A DNA stretch of 64,000 bases from Strongylocentrotus droebachiensis (taxonomy: Eukaryota; Echinodermata; Echinoidea; Camarodonta; Strongylocentrotidae). The DNA lies in contig JAVYIG010007240.1 in assembly GCA_035222895.1 (NCBI GenBank), positions 1-64,000 on the forward strand, in the 5' to 3' direction. This document shows, one piece after another, positions 14,674-23,095 of the stretch (within the stretch, counting starts at the first letter, position 1; each line of letters starts with the position of its first letter). Both the position numbers and the translations under genes were made by a program. A model generated the notes under the pieces. It ran no database searches, had not been told where the DNA came from, and saw nothing but the letters and a program-made list of their open reading frames with translations.

Positions 14674-17375
14674 AAGGGGGTAACAAGAAAAATGTAATCA
14701 CTTGAGAGACTGTGCATGCGAATAAAGTCTTCCTGATTTTTGCGCAAGATTTCCTTAAATAAACCTCCACTTTCGAATCCTGTTGATGTATTGGCTTGAT
14801 ATCTGACATGTGATTGTCGTTTGCAGTGGTATGTGAAGGTGTGTCTGGAAAGGGGAAAGGCTGAAAGTGTAGAAGTGATCACGGTATTCAATTCATGTGC
14901 GCGCAAAGAAATCGAGAAACAAAATAACATTCCCTGAATTTGGTTTAAAATCTTCAGTACTAAATCAATGTTAATCCTGTGTTGTCATTTACTTTTAATA
15001 CCCGACAAAGCAATGCTTCTAGTTTTGCTTTCTCTTTGATTGATAGCACATGGTGTTATACCCCTATAGAGATATACTCTGTGCTGTGTTATACCCCTAT
15101 AGAGATATACTCTTTGATGTTTGATGACTCACTAATAAATGCCCACTCCACTTTAGTTAGTAAATGCCCACCCCTTTGTTCCTAACTTTGTATTGTTTAG
15201 TAAGTTTATATGAGTTTGCTATGTCCAGTGAGCACAAAGAAACTCTACCCTCAGAATTACAGACTAAGGATTAATCCCCCAGTTTAGTAAACATTACCCT
15301 ACCAGCATAAATGGACGAACTTGGAGATTAAGACTTGAGCAGGGATCGGTCAGCATGAATAGTGTACAACATGTGTCATTCTACATTTTGAGTGAGCACT
15401 GAGTACACCAACTGACTTGTTTCTCCTCATCTTTGATTATTTCCAGGTAAGACAATATCATTTCTATCTATGTATTTTGATATTAGTATGTATACATGTA
15501 TATTGTATATTTTATGTATTCATGCTAAAGTAATACATTTTACTGGTATTCCATCCATAGTATTTAGTAGTTTAGTTGGTTATTATAAAGCAAGTGCATT
15601 GTAATGCTTTATTATAGCATGGTGCACCGTTTTAGCTTTCGAACAGAGTAAGTAACTGTCTGTTTGGCTTTCTATTGGATATTTACTGTATCTATAATTT
15701 TATTGTATTACTTTTAAACATGATCAATTTTGGTACTTGAACCTTTCAATCGTGTATATTTATATATATATTATTATATAAATAAGTAGATTAAGACTTT
15801 GATGTGAAAGGGTTTAGCAACTCCGAACCCCAGAAAGTGAGGAGACTGGACCTAAGGTGAGAGAGAATGATAAGAGCAGTAGAGAGGAATCTGAGGAGAC
15901 TGTCCACCATGGACCTACCTAGAATATTGACATAGGGTAGTCTAATAGATCAGACCCATTTAGTATATTATGTTGTATTGTACATAGTCTTTCCTGTATT
16001 GATAGAACTTGAGTTTAGAACATTGATTCAGAGTGCCTGGAAAGTAGACTAACTATGAAGACTAGTAGTTGAGCTTGTGCAAGTTGATTTATATGATTAT
16101 TGGATCAAGCTTCCTCCCATGAAGATAGTTGTAAAAGACTGCTTTGTTTTATAATACTTTAGAGAGTTTTACATAGTTCTCTTTATATTCTCCTCTCAAT
16201 TTTAGTAGACAATAGAATATGTTTGTTCCAGTTTGGTAAACTTGTATAGTTTGTTCTTAGAGTAGTCATTAGTTGTATAGTTTGTTATTAGAGTAGTCAT
16301 TTTGATGTGATGATTAAAAGTGTCATTACTACTTTTGAGATTCAGTTTAGTAGTTTGTTAAACTACACTTTAAGTTTATTTCTTATAGTTAATTGTTAGT
16401 TTTATTGGATGATATAATAGAACTTGTATTAAATAATCCTTGATTATTTAAGGGAGTTTACTTGGATACCGTTTTATAATAATAGTAGGACTTCTTTATG
16501 AATAGTATGTTCATGAGAGCATAAGGATAGTTAAAGGAAAAGTCATGGTTTATATGAACATGGTATCTTTAGTATAAACATGATCCGGGTTAGTTCTCGG
16601 GTTTGTATATAATATATATTGTAATTGGTTAGCGTATAGAATGCATTCACAGGTAGTATTTAGCAATTTCAAAGGAACATGCTTAAGGATGAAATTGTTA
16701 AGAAGTGTGATGTACAAGACGTTTGATATTAATTGTTATGGTTATGTATCCATTAGGATAAGAAGACGGAAAACATTATAATTCTAGAAGGTTTGTTCTT
16801 ACAATATTGCTATTGTATGATGATTCCTGTTATTCGTTGATATTTATTATGGAGATAATAAATGTGTCATTCTACATTTTGAGTGAGCACTGAGTACACC
16901 AACTGACTTGTTTCTCCTCATCTTTGATTATTTCCAGTTATTTACAGTAACCATCCCTACACGCCATAGGGGTGTAACAATAATAATTGTAGGTGCATTA
17001 CATATAATAGATTCCCGTTTTGAGCGATCATGTAGGGGATATGTTTCAACGGGAATTTAATGTGCTCCCAAGGTAAAATAATTTCACTTTCAATACGCGG
17101 ATATACTGCCGTCGATCTATTAAACGTCAGGAATGGGAGCAATTATGGAATGAAGTTATTGAATTATATCAATTGAAAGCGGTAGAATTGTCTGAATGCC
17201 TGAAATATTGTAGTAAGTTTGCGACAGAGAGAGCGTAAGATGGAGAAGCATGCTCACAAATAATATGGAATACAATACAATAAAGCATGAACATGAAAAT
17301 GATAGTAGGGAGGCAACTTAAAAAGGAAACAAAATGATGATGATGATAATGATGATTATGATGATGATGATGATT

Positions 17376-17414
<39 letters not shown>

Positions 17415-19698
17415 GTGATGTTGATGGTGGTTTTGATGGAGGTGGCTTCTTGTATAGCGCCGATATCCGCCTCTGATGGGCGCTCATGGCGCTTGCTCTA
17501 CAATGTCTCACAAATTCAGCGTTCTTAGTAATTCAAATTTATCATTCTTTTTTCCATTAGTCAAAATGCATTTATAAGAGTAGTTACCCGATACAGATGG
17601 AAAAGGCCCGGGGAAAAGGAAGAAATAATGTTAAAGAAGAAAGAAGATACGTAAGTGGAAGAACAAGAATAGTATACATGCATATTTAGGTGTTACCCAA
17701 CTAACAAATATTCCCAATTCTTTCGTTGATATGTAATATATTATACACATAATACATTCTTTGTAGTTTGTTCGTTTTTTTTTAATGAAATTTATGTTAT
17801 TGTTTTCACATATTATGTATTTAACTTGTTATATGTGAATGAATTCATGCCAATTGGCTGTTTTTATAGTGTTTGATTCATGACAGAAAACTGATAATGA
17901 CGCTTAATTGACCTCTCTGCTAAACGTTGAAACAGTGTTCGAGTATGGGGCTACCTACCTACTCATACAATGTCTAGTCCGAAACTGTGCCCCTCCCCCA
18001 CACGTCCTTGAACATGCTGACCAGCCACTCCATGATGACCAGACACTGGTCAACGATGCCCGTCGTACTCGATGTCGCCAGTCAATCAACGATCTCGATG
18101 CGCTTCTCAGGTCGTCCTTCTCTTCGTTGGACACCTAGGTGATTTAGAAGTGTAACATTCATTCAATTTATATAATTTTAATACTCATTCATTTTAATCG
18201 GAGTTTGCTCAAATTGCAGAAGTTTATTATCTCTTCATTTGATACCAAAGAATAGGCTAGGACTACGGGTGGGTGGATATATATGAAACCCTTGCTAAAA
18301 GTAGTACTATATTAGTACACTCTAAAAACTAAAATGTTAAATCTCAATTTAAAAGGGCCGAGGAGTGACCACTCTTTCAAAATGTCAGATTGTAACTTTT
18401 AACCTGCTAGATTCAACCTTTATAGTGTTGGATCCAGCATGTTCAAAGTGTTATTCTACCATTTTGAAAGAGTAGTCACTCCTCGGCCCTTTTAAATGGT
18501 GATTTAACATTTCAGTTTCTAGAGTGTAGTAGTAGTAGTAGTTATAGTAGTAGTAGTAGTAGTAAATGTAGTAATACATATAGTAGTAGTATCAGGCCTG
18601 AGTAGTATTAGTTGTTGTTGTTGTTGTTTTAATAGGCTTCTACCAACATTAAAATGTAGTATATAGGCTCGCTTTCATTGACTCCTGCAGACGTTTTCAA
18701 ACCAAATGGTACTACACGCAGTCTCTTGCTGTCGGATGCTAATTTATAACTGTTGAGAAGAAAGGTGATTGTCACGGTGAATAGCTAAATCCCTATTCAG
18801 TGAATTAGGATTAATCATTTTAATCCAGTTGGATACTTTCACCTTTCTTGACCAGTGGTGTGTTTCAAATTCCCTCCAATGTTATGTCCAGTATAAAGGG
18901 CGTGTTCTATGACTTCTGAATGAGATGGGTTATTCAGTGTCAGTGTTGCTTTTAGAAGCCCATGCAATTACCCTAAAAAGCAATAAAATCACCCACTGAA
19001 TAAAGGACAGGCCTTGTATGTAAGATAGTTTGCCTCTAATACTAAAATTGGAAGGGATGATGCCCATAAAGTTTCTTTGAAATACACATCTGGATCAAAA
19101 TAAAAGGATTAATACTTCCCTGAACTCTAGTTTTCACCTGTCTTCGCTCCCATTACGTCGAGGGAGCGGACAGTAAGAAACTGTGTGAAGAATCACTATA
19201 GGTTAGCACAGGGAGATTGCTGTCATCTATTAGCCTAAATTACATTATTAACATAAATATAAATTCCAGTAAATTTCCAGTAAATATTTCAATGGTCAAA
19301 ATATTCCACCAAGAGGGGCAATATCTCAGTAGTAGAGCAGTGGTTTCGTAACCGGGAGGTTCCTGGTTCTATGCGCTAGTCCATGCGCTAGTCATTAACC
19401 AAGTCCCTAGTCGAAGATTTAAAACCGTCGCGATGGTCCTCTAGTTGCTAACAAAATTACAAACATACGCATGATTTATTAACAGTCAGATAAAACAATC
19501 GTCATCATCATTATCATCATCATCACGAAACAAATTTTCCCTAATTGCACATACGAAATGTAGCTTATGTGAAGTGCACATAGTACTCATACTTACATCA
19601 TGTTGTATACCATCTTCACTCTTAACAGCACAAATCCAGAGCATACAAATAACAGCAGGAATGAAACAGGCTCTTGAGTTACAGGTCCCCACCATCAT
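5110..19698 (-). CDS. ADAMTSL5: ADAMTS-like protein 5 (secreted TSR / spacer / NTR glycoprotein), 12 coding exons
   Basis: Twelve exons (19698-19597, 18134-17959, 13871-13796, 13067-12962, 10231-10104, 9813-9690, 8777-8691, 7857-7694, 7098-6933, 6269-6132, 5673-5611, 5429-5110) join in phase into 1650 coding bases, 549 residues plus stop. Every intron is GT..AG. Rough domains: signal peptide 1-25; basic segment with RVRR at 56-59; thrombospondin type 1 repeat 65-120 with three Trp and six Cys; ADAMTS cysteine-rich module 121-223; spacer 224-338, ending in YEYWLP; Lys/Asn/Pro-rich linker 339-422; netrin-like module about 423-549 with a CPC motif at 487-489. Spacer plus NTR without a protease domain is the ADAMTSL5 arrangement, and the length is slightly above the roughly 470-480 residues of human ADAMTSL5. 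In vertebrates the protein is extracellular and associates with fibrillin microfibrils; that role here is inferred. Introns 7-11 hold no obvious transposon, only a 12-base G run at 6811. Confidence 0.93.
5611..5673 (-). CDS. ADAMTSL5: ADAMTSL5 exon 11: start of NTR module
   Basis: A 63-base exon (acceptor TATATACAG, donor ATG|GTGAGT) encoding KCGKCKRVKGRAEHFCGGSY. The (H/Y)(F/Y)CG.S(Y/D) element corresponds to the start of the netrin-like module of ADAMTSL5. Being symmetrical in phase, it could also be skipped without a frame change. Confidence 0.87.
6132..6269 (-). CDS. ADAMTSL5: ADAMTSL5 exon 10: hydrophilic linker
   Basis: A 138-base open exon (acceptor ATGAACAG, donor AAAG|GTGAGA) entering and leaving in phase 1, as its neighbours require. 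It encodes 45 complete residues rich in Lys, Asn, Gln and Pro with no cysteine, joining spacer to NTR. Support is splice sites, phase and absence of stops; sequence conservation is not expected here. The exon could be skipped without changing frame. Confidence 0.75.
6933..7098 (-). CDS. ADAMTSL5: ADAMTSL5 exon 9: spacer part 3
   Basis: A 166-base exon (acceptor CCTTTACAG, donor ATGG|GTATGT) encoding IIFRERNPGVEYEYWLP, which matches the spacer ending (Q)E.NPG(I/V).(Y/F)E(Y/F)WLP. The polar start of the linker follows. It leaves in phase 1. Confidence 0.93.
7694..7857 (-). CDS. ADAMTSL5: ADAMTSL5 exon 8: spacer part 2
   Basis: A 164-base exon (acceptor TTTCACAG, donor ATG|GTACAG) encoding the spacer core. 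Visible motifs are FILNGDWTISWPGSYEAAGT and AEGPLNSSLNLM, corresponding to the conserved ..LNG.W.....G.Y..AGT...Y and GP....L. elements. The downstream in-frame codons up to a stop are intron. Confidence 0.93.
8691..8777 (-). CDS. ADAMTSL5: ADAMTSL5 exon 7: spacer part 1
   Basis: An 87-base exon (acceptor CACCTAG, donor ATAG|GTTAGT) encoding YYRYSKIGSIPAGATNIRI and onward to GLNYI. This matches the spacer signature IP.GA..IRI that follows the cysteine-rich module. Phases agree with both neighbours. Confidence 0.92.
   Translation of the reverse strand, partial: ATTGIARLVRYQLELLTSGSMIRVDSIT
9156..9673. mobile_element. hAT-type MITE with G/C homopolymers, 8-bp target duplication
   Basis: Terminal inverted repeats CAGGGGCGTACGCAGG and CCTGCGTACGCCCCTG are flanked by an exact 8-bp direct duplication GTCCCATG (9148-9155 and 9674-9681), the hAT signature. 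The 518-bp body has no coding capacity and contains runs of C, G, A and T, one C run over 40 bases. An internal segment (GGCCGGCGCGATTTTCAAAT) recurs inverted in the element at 26285. It lies in intron 6, just inside the donor of exon 6. Confidence 0.88.
9690..9813 (-). CDS. ADAMTSL5: ADAMTSL5 exon 6: end of cysteine-rich module, start of spacer
   Basis: A 124-base exon (acceptor GACATAG, donor AAAG|GTATGTGA) encoding VGCGGVLHSNLTKDSCGVCG, then GLNDTC and the start of the spacer. This is the very conserved VGCDxxLGS..DxCGVCGGxxxTC block. Two potential N-glycosylation sites are visible, NLT and NDT. A hAT-type MITE starts 17 bases into the following intron. Confidence 0.94.
9954..9971. repeat. 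poly-C run (18 bases) in intron 5
   Basis: An uninterrupted C run 140 bases upstream (in the minus-strand sense) of the exon 6 acceptor. No transposon ends were seen around it. Confidence 0.9.
10104..10231 (-). CDS. ADAMTSL5: ADAMTSL5 exon 5: cysteine-rich module
   Basis: A 128-base exon (acceptor CCGTTACAG, donor GTT|GTAAGT) encoding QEECELVCH, then FGRVLDGTRC, and MCISGKC. The RVLDGT.C and (V/I)C(I/V).G.C motifs are diagnostic of ADAMTS-family cysteine-rich modules. Confidence 0.94.
10445..10700 (-). mobile_element. tRNA-derived SINE, diverged
   Basis: Read on the minus strand, a degenerate tRNA-like head is followed by CGGCACTAATGACCTTTTGG, closely matching CGCACTAATGTCCTTTGG of the clearer SINE at 14178. 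The far end carries a GCGCTATAAAAATC tail. It lies in intron 4, in gene orientation. Confidence 0.6.
11035..11480 (-). mobile_element. possible 3' end of a non-LTR retrotransposon
   Basis: The plus strand starts with TCAAGTTTCAAGTTTCAAG and then TTTATTTATC. On the minus strand this is an A-rich 3' tail made of repeated CTTGAAA units, as found at LINE 3' ends. No reverse-transcriptase frame remains, so this is a tentative call. Confidence 0.3.
11481..12961. other. intron 4 remainder, nothing recognised
   Basis: AT-rich intronic sequence with a 10-base G run near 12644. Short open frames here (for example near 11663-11905) show no domain and no splice-compatible place in the gene. Confidence 0.5.
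12962..13067 (-). CDS. ADAMTSL5: ADAMTSL5 exon 4: start of cysteine-rich module
   Basis: Acceptor ATTCATAG and donor T|GTAAGT bracket 106 bases encoding ECPDHHLDYRSAQCAVFN and then REWLPVYN. This matches the conserved ADAMTS/ADAMTSL pattern CP..DFR..QC..(Y/F)N...WLP.Y that follows the first TSR. It enters in phase 0 and leaves in phase 1. Confidence 0.92.
13254..13300. repeat. (ATTA)n / (AATA)n microsatellite
   Basis: Tetranucleotide A/T repeat in intron 3. Confidence 0.85.
13796..13871 (-). CDS. ADAMTSL5: ADAMTSL5 exon 3: second half of the TSR
   Basis: A 76-base exon with acceptor CATGATCAG and donor AAG|GTATAC. It encodes a segment ending TCPGDRRQYQTCNTK, the distal part of the TSR with its fourth and fifth cysteines. 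The sixth cysteine comes from ECP at the start of exon 4. More than 4 kb of intron, with a SINE and an LTR-like fossil, separates it from exon 2. Confidence 0.9.
14178..14475 (+). mobile_element. tRNA-derived SINE
   Basis: The head contains a Pol III A box (TGGTCGAGTGG, from 14185) and a consensus B box (GGTTCGAGTCC, 14229-14239) at tRNA spacing. A body with CCACCCAGGTGAAGTAAATG and GAGCGCTATAATGG follows, and the 3' end is an (ATT)n tail. The continuous body and tail make a SINE far likelier than a functional tRNA. It sits in intron 2, antisense to the gene. Confidence 0.85.
14628..14674. repeat. poly-C run adjoining (CT)n
   Basis: C-rich run of about 15 bases directly joined to a CT dinucleotide repeat. 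The Glu/Arg/Gly-rich frame crossing it is repeat-derived. Confidence 0.85.
15054..16979. mobile_element. possible solo LTR fossil (TGTTA...TAACA), about 1.9 kb
   Basis: The segment starts TGTTATACCCCTATAG and ends CATAGGGGTGTAACA, so its ends are imperfect inverted repeats of TGTTA..TAACA type, as in Ty3-like LTRs. A 33-bp unit is tandemly doubled at the 5' edge (15054 and 15087). An identical 75-bp direct repeat lies inside (15372-15446 and 16863-16937), the second copy just after an AATAAA. No internal coding region or second LTR is present, and no convincing target duplication was found. It could instead be a non-autonomous DNA element. The age cannot be judged from one copy. Confidence 0.35.
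17333..17515 (-). mobile_element. LINE/SINE 3' tail remnant with (ATC)n
   Basis: A long plus-strand (GAT)n run is followed by TTGTATAGCGCC and a GGGCGCTCATGGCGCTT stretch. On the minus strand this is a GGCGCTATACAA tail ending in a trinucleotide run, the same arrangement as the LINE fragment at 29498. Only the terminal part remains. Confidence 0.45.
17959..18134 (-). CDS. ADAMTSL5: ADAMTSL5 exon 2: basic segment and first half of the TSR
   Basis: Acceptor CACCTAG and donor AG|GTAGGTAG bracket 176 bases, entering in phase 0 and leaving in phase 2. It encodes a charged segment with the dibasic run RHRVRR, then SVWSSWSGWSACSRTCGGG, the hallmark start of a thrombospondin type 1 repeat (WxxWxxW and CSxTCGGG), and on to RTRHC. 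Phase and content match exon 3 exactly. Confidence 0.92.
18318..18526. mobile_element. 209-bp foldback MITE, TA-flanked (TACAC group)
   Basis: The ends CACTCTAAAAAC and GTTTCTAGAGTG are flanked by TA on both sides. The arms extend inward about 65 bases with roughly 90 percent inverted identity, including GGGCCGAGGAGTGAC and its complement. There is no coding capacity. It lies in the 18135-19596 intron. Confidence 0.85.
18527..18575. repeat. (AGT)n microsatellite
   Basis: Trinucleotide repeat directly abutting the right end of the MITE, with further GTA/GTT runs to about 18630. Confidence 0.85.
19314..19420 (+). mobile_element. probable tRNA-derived SINE head, degraded
   Basis: TCTCAGTAGTAGAGCA resembles an A box and GGTTCCTGGTTC a degenerate B box at plausible spacing, followed by CCTAGTCGAAGA. 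An 11-base duplication (CATGCGCTAGT) lies within. Confidence is low because the body is short. Confidence 0.35.
19597..19698 (-). CDS. ADAMTSL5: ADAMTSL5 exon 1 coding part: signal peptide
   Basis: Encodes residues 1-34, starting with two Met codons and a hydrophobic core (ACFIPAVICMLWICAV) typical of a signal peptide, followed by polar KSEDG. It ends in phase 0 at GAT|GTAAGT, a strong donor. Immediately before the ATG the minus strand reads a pyrimidine-rich stretch and CCTACAG, a good acceptor at 19703. The exon therefore probably begins at 19702 and an upstream non-coding exon should exist. Methionines further upstream in the same frame would lie before that acceptor, so they were not chosen. 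Confidence 0.82.
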
Positions 19699-19702
19699 GT
19701 CT

Positions 19703-20284
19703 CTGTAGGATTGAGATAGGAAAAGAAAATGCCTTAGTATGTTAGTTGTTAGGTTTAAAGTTGTAAAGATACATTCAAAGAAAGAAAAATATACAACAAA
19801 ATATTCATTTCGCAAGTAAATTCTTCACATGCGTTTAAGTATAGCTATCGAACTAGTCAACGTACTAGAATACCCCAACAGTTACACGGTAGTCTTAACA
19901 ATTAGCATATTCGTAACTGAAGGTGATTTAAAACCTTTTTCTCTCTCTCTCGAAATGTGACGATGGGCTTTTGTTTTCTAATGTAGTGTAGCACACGTTC
20001 TTTGAGTTATAAGTGTTGGTGTTTCTGGTTACAAGAAAGATAAACATAATATACTGTACCTCATCTTGTGAGAGGAAACAAAACAAAACAAGTGGAATTA
20101 CGTTAATAAACAAACTTATCTACATACTAGTTATCAGAAATTATTGTATCAACCAGAAGCAAAAGATAATACCTACAGCTATCATTTTTACATAAAAATT
20201 GATACACTCAATCATAGAGATCAAACTACCACGGAGTTTACTTTTCTAGTAGAAGGGTCATATAAAACTGCCCCTGAAAAACTG
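19703..20284. other. upstream of first coding exon: inferred 5' intron
   Basis: Begins with the minus-strand acceptor CCTACAG. No clear non-coding exon, promoter or repeat was identified in this stretch. Confidence 0.35.
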
Positions 20285-21348
20285 CCTGTTGGTATACAAC
20301 CAGTTCGTCTACTACCCAATTAGTCTATTCCGATATATGGTCTACACCCAGTCCGTCTGCTATCCACATGGTCTAATAATCATTTCGTCTACCATTAAGG
20401 CTAATACGGTCATTTGGTCTAATTTCCATATGATCCAATCTCCAATTAGACTACCTCCCATTTTGTATAGTGTTCATTTACTCTACACTCTAAGAAAAAA
20501 GGGTGCAAAGTTTGCACCCTTTACATAAAAATGAACCCTATTGAAGGAAAAGGGGTTCAACAAAGGGAGCAATATAAGATTTTGCACACCTCCCACAAAA
20601 AAGAACCCTATCGACCAAAAAAGGGTGCAAAATAAAAGTTTGCATATTGCATGCATATTCATGATTACTTTACACGTGTTCACATAAAAATACATTTATC
20701 ATAATTATGACAATGCACATAAATTTTGTGATTTATATTTTCCTTCGGCAATCATTAACCAATATATTATTTTGTCTGATCATGTTACAATTACATTCAC
20801 GTTTTAGCAATAGATATATTGATTATATGATTACTAACCAAGAAACAACATGCATGTTTAATATGTATTTGTGTACGACTACTACGAGCAAATTTCACGA
20901 GTATTCCTCGAGTATGGGTGCAGGATTGCACCTTTTAAAGGGTGCAGGATTGAACCCTTAAAGGTGATGCTAGTGTTGCATCGGTTTGCACCCCTAAAGG
21001 TGCATACTTGCACCATTTTTCTTAGTGTGTAATACCCAGTTATTATAATTTCTAGTTTGTCTAATTTCCGTTTCGTCTACCATCTTTTAGGTCTAATAAT
21101 CAGTTTGATGATTATTTTTATTTATGATTGAATGATTATTAAACCATATGGGTAGTAGACAAAGTGGGCATTGGACAAACTGGGAATTAGCCCGACTGGA
21201 AATGATACCAAATGTCATGAGTCCAAATGATAAGTAGACATAACGATTCTAGATCATGTGGATAGTAGGCGGGCTGGTTGTAGACCATATGGGAATATAT
21301 CAATCGGGTAGTAGACGTACTGGTTGTAAACCAAACGGCTATAAACCA
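20285..21348. mobile_element. word-repeat foldback element, split by a second insertion
   Basis: The left part contains repeated words such as GTCTACTACCCA and GGTCTACACCCAG. The right part carries their reverse complements (GTAGTAGAC, GGTTGTAGACC). The two outer 95 bases align as inverted arms at roughly 80 percent. The inner part is interrupted by the TA-flanked element at 20486-21029. No coding capacity was seen. Confidence 0.6.
20486..21029. mobile_element. 544-bp TA-flanked foldback element (TACAC group, GTGCA word)
   Basis: The ends are CACTCTAAGAAAAAAGGG and CACCATTTTTCTTAGTGTG, with TA on each side. The word GGGTGCAAA/TTTGCACCC occurs at both ends. The element at 51295-52187 is a second copy in opposite orientation with the same central AT-rich DNA (for example ACATGATCAGACAAAATAAT). 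The small open frames in it are not genes. It is nested inside the foldback at 20285-21348. Confidence 0.85.
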
Positions 21349-22136
21349 TAACTATAAAAGGGCACCTCTGAAGGGGCATTCAGAGATAACTCTGTGATAT
21401 CATGATATATGTCAAAACAAACCATCGCAACCCAGACTGTGTCATTATCGGCTTATCTGTAGATGAATGGGAAATTTAACTAACTTATTTTCAAGTTGTT
21501 TGTAAATGCGGTAGGTCGTATAGTTAAAGCATGCCAGTTTCACAATACATACTAGTCGATTTTTGTCGTTATTCTAATCTACACCACCACGTACAAAAGA
21601 ACTTCTTGTAAACATACACGAATGGGAAACGAAATAACGGTGCATGTATATCTCATGGGAGTACTTCAATTCCTTTCCAATAACAACAACTATTTAAGTG
21701 AAGTATATATTTTTTTAAAGTTAATAGATGTATCAATTACTCAAACAAAACATCAATTCGAATTCATTATTTTCGTATTTTTTTAAAAACCATTACACCA
21801 ACATTGGTTTATTGTGTAGCACACACCACACAGGCCGAAGGACCCCTGGTGCCGTATTACAGTCCATTTTTAGCAAACATTTCAAGGCATTCCTCCCTCA
21901 AGCGTAGCACTAGCAGATCCAGCCTGACAATAATATAATTGGCCGTCCACCCCTTTAAAAAATCGTCGCCACGCCAGTGCCCCGTAAAAAAAAACTAAGC
22001 AATTGATCGTACAATTTATTTTAGCGATTTAATGCATTGATCACTATGTGCAATCAATCGCAAAAATCAATTGCTATCAACTCTTTGTGGTAAGGAGCCA
22101 TGGGTTGCCACAATGCAACAATATATTCTTTGGGGG
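21349..22136. other. non-coding DNA, nothing recognised
   Basis: No coding frame, transposon ends or RNA gene seen. Confidence 0.45.
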
Positions 22137-22230
22137 GGGGGGGGGAATTGGTAAAGCGCTGTGAAACTACAGTTAGTTTGTAAGAGCGCTATATAAATGA
22201 ATTTATTGTATTGTATTGTATTGTTATGTC
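22137..22230 (+). mobile_element. LINE/SINE 3' tail remnant
   Basis: After a 13-base G run the plus strand reads AAGCGCTGTGAAACTAC, then GAGCGCTATATAAATG, then (ATTGT)n. This is the plus-orientation form of the GCGCTATA tail seen in the other LINE and SINE copies. Only the terminus is present. Confidence 0.5.
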
Positions 22231-22357
22231 TAATTGTTTTGGTTGTTATTAAAGTCAATTATTTTTTTGGTATTATATGTTGTTTACTTTGTTTCATATA
22301 TCAAATCAAACTAGCAAACAATCGATGACAATGCTCATCAATTTCTCTCCCCATCTC

Positions 22358-22377
22358 TCTATCCCTCTCTCTCTCTC

Positions 22378-22416
<39 letters not shown>

Positions 22417-22425
22417 CTCTCTTCA
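22358..22425. repeat. (CT)n microsatellite
   Basis: CT dinucleotide run with short interruptions. Confidence 0.88.
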
Positions 22426-22849
22426 ATTCAAAGAAATCCAAGAGATCAATTACGTTCCTTTATTCCACTATAGGCCGACATGTTCCTTTTCACGTATGGT
22501 CTCTTATTTGACAAGTGTCGCCTCTTCCCTACTTCAAATAGAATCAAAAGATAAAAGTCTGTAAACATACACGTGCATAAGCAAGTATGTTTACAAAAAC
22601 ATGTGACTCTTTAAGTACCCTGCATCATCAACACATTCAACATTGTTATTCCTGTGAGACTGGCAATCACATTACACCACCCACATTAATTCACCATAGG
22701 CTGGAAGTGGAAGAAACACATTATAAAAACAAATATTTGTCAAGCTGCATTGAACAACAATAAAAGCGATAAGCTTTAGCTGCAAAATTATGTACAGAAA
22801 AAAGAATAAGCACAGAACCGATCCGGTCTTGTCTTTAATTGAAACTTAA

Positions 22850-23095
22850 GAAAGGTAAAGAGACGAAAAGTGGCAAAAGATAAGTGCAAGACGGCTGAGA
22901 ATAGCGAGAAAGGAAAAGAAAAATGACAAAGGATACAAAAGAAAAGGTGGAAGAAAAAGAAGATAGAGAATAAAAGAGGAATAAAAAGAGGGGGTTGCGA
23001 AGGAGAAGAAAATCAAAGGAAGTAAGATTAAATAGAAAGAAGTAAGAGGGGGAAAATAAAGTATAATCAAGAGAACAAGAGGGACATCAAATGAA
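22850..23095. repeat. purine-rich plus strand (about 245 bases)
   Basis: The plus strand is mostly A and G, giving apparent Phe/Ser/Leu-rich frames on the minus strand that are compositional artefacts. Confidence 0.6.

Noticed and set aside
15440-15452. TTTCCAG|GTAAG at the end of the first 75-bp repeat, resembling a recursive splice site
   Set aside because: It lies on the plus strand, antisense to the gene, inside a probable transposon fossil; no transcript is implied.
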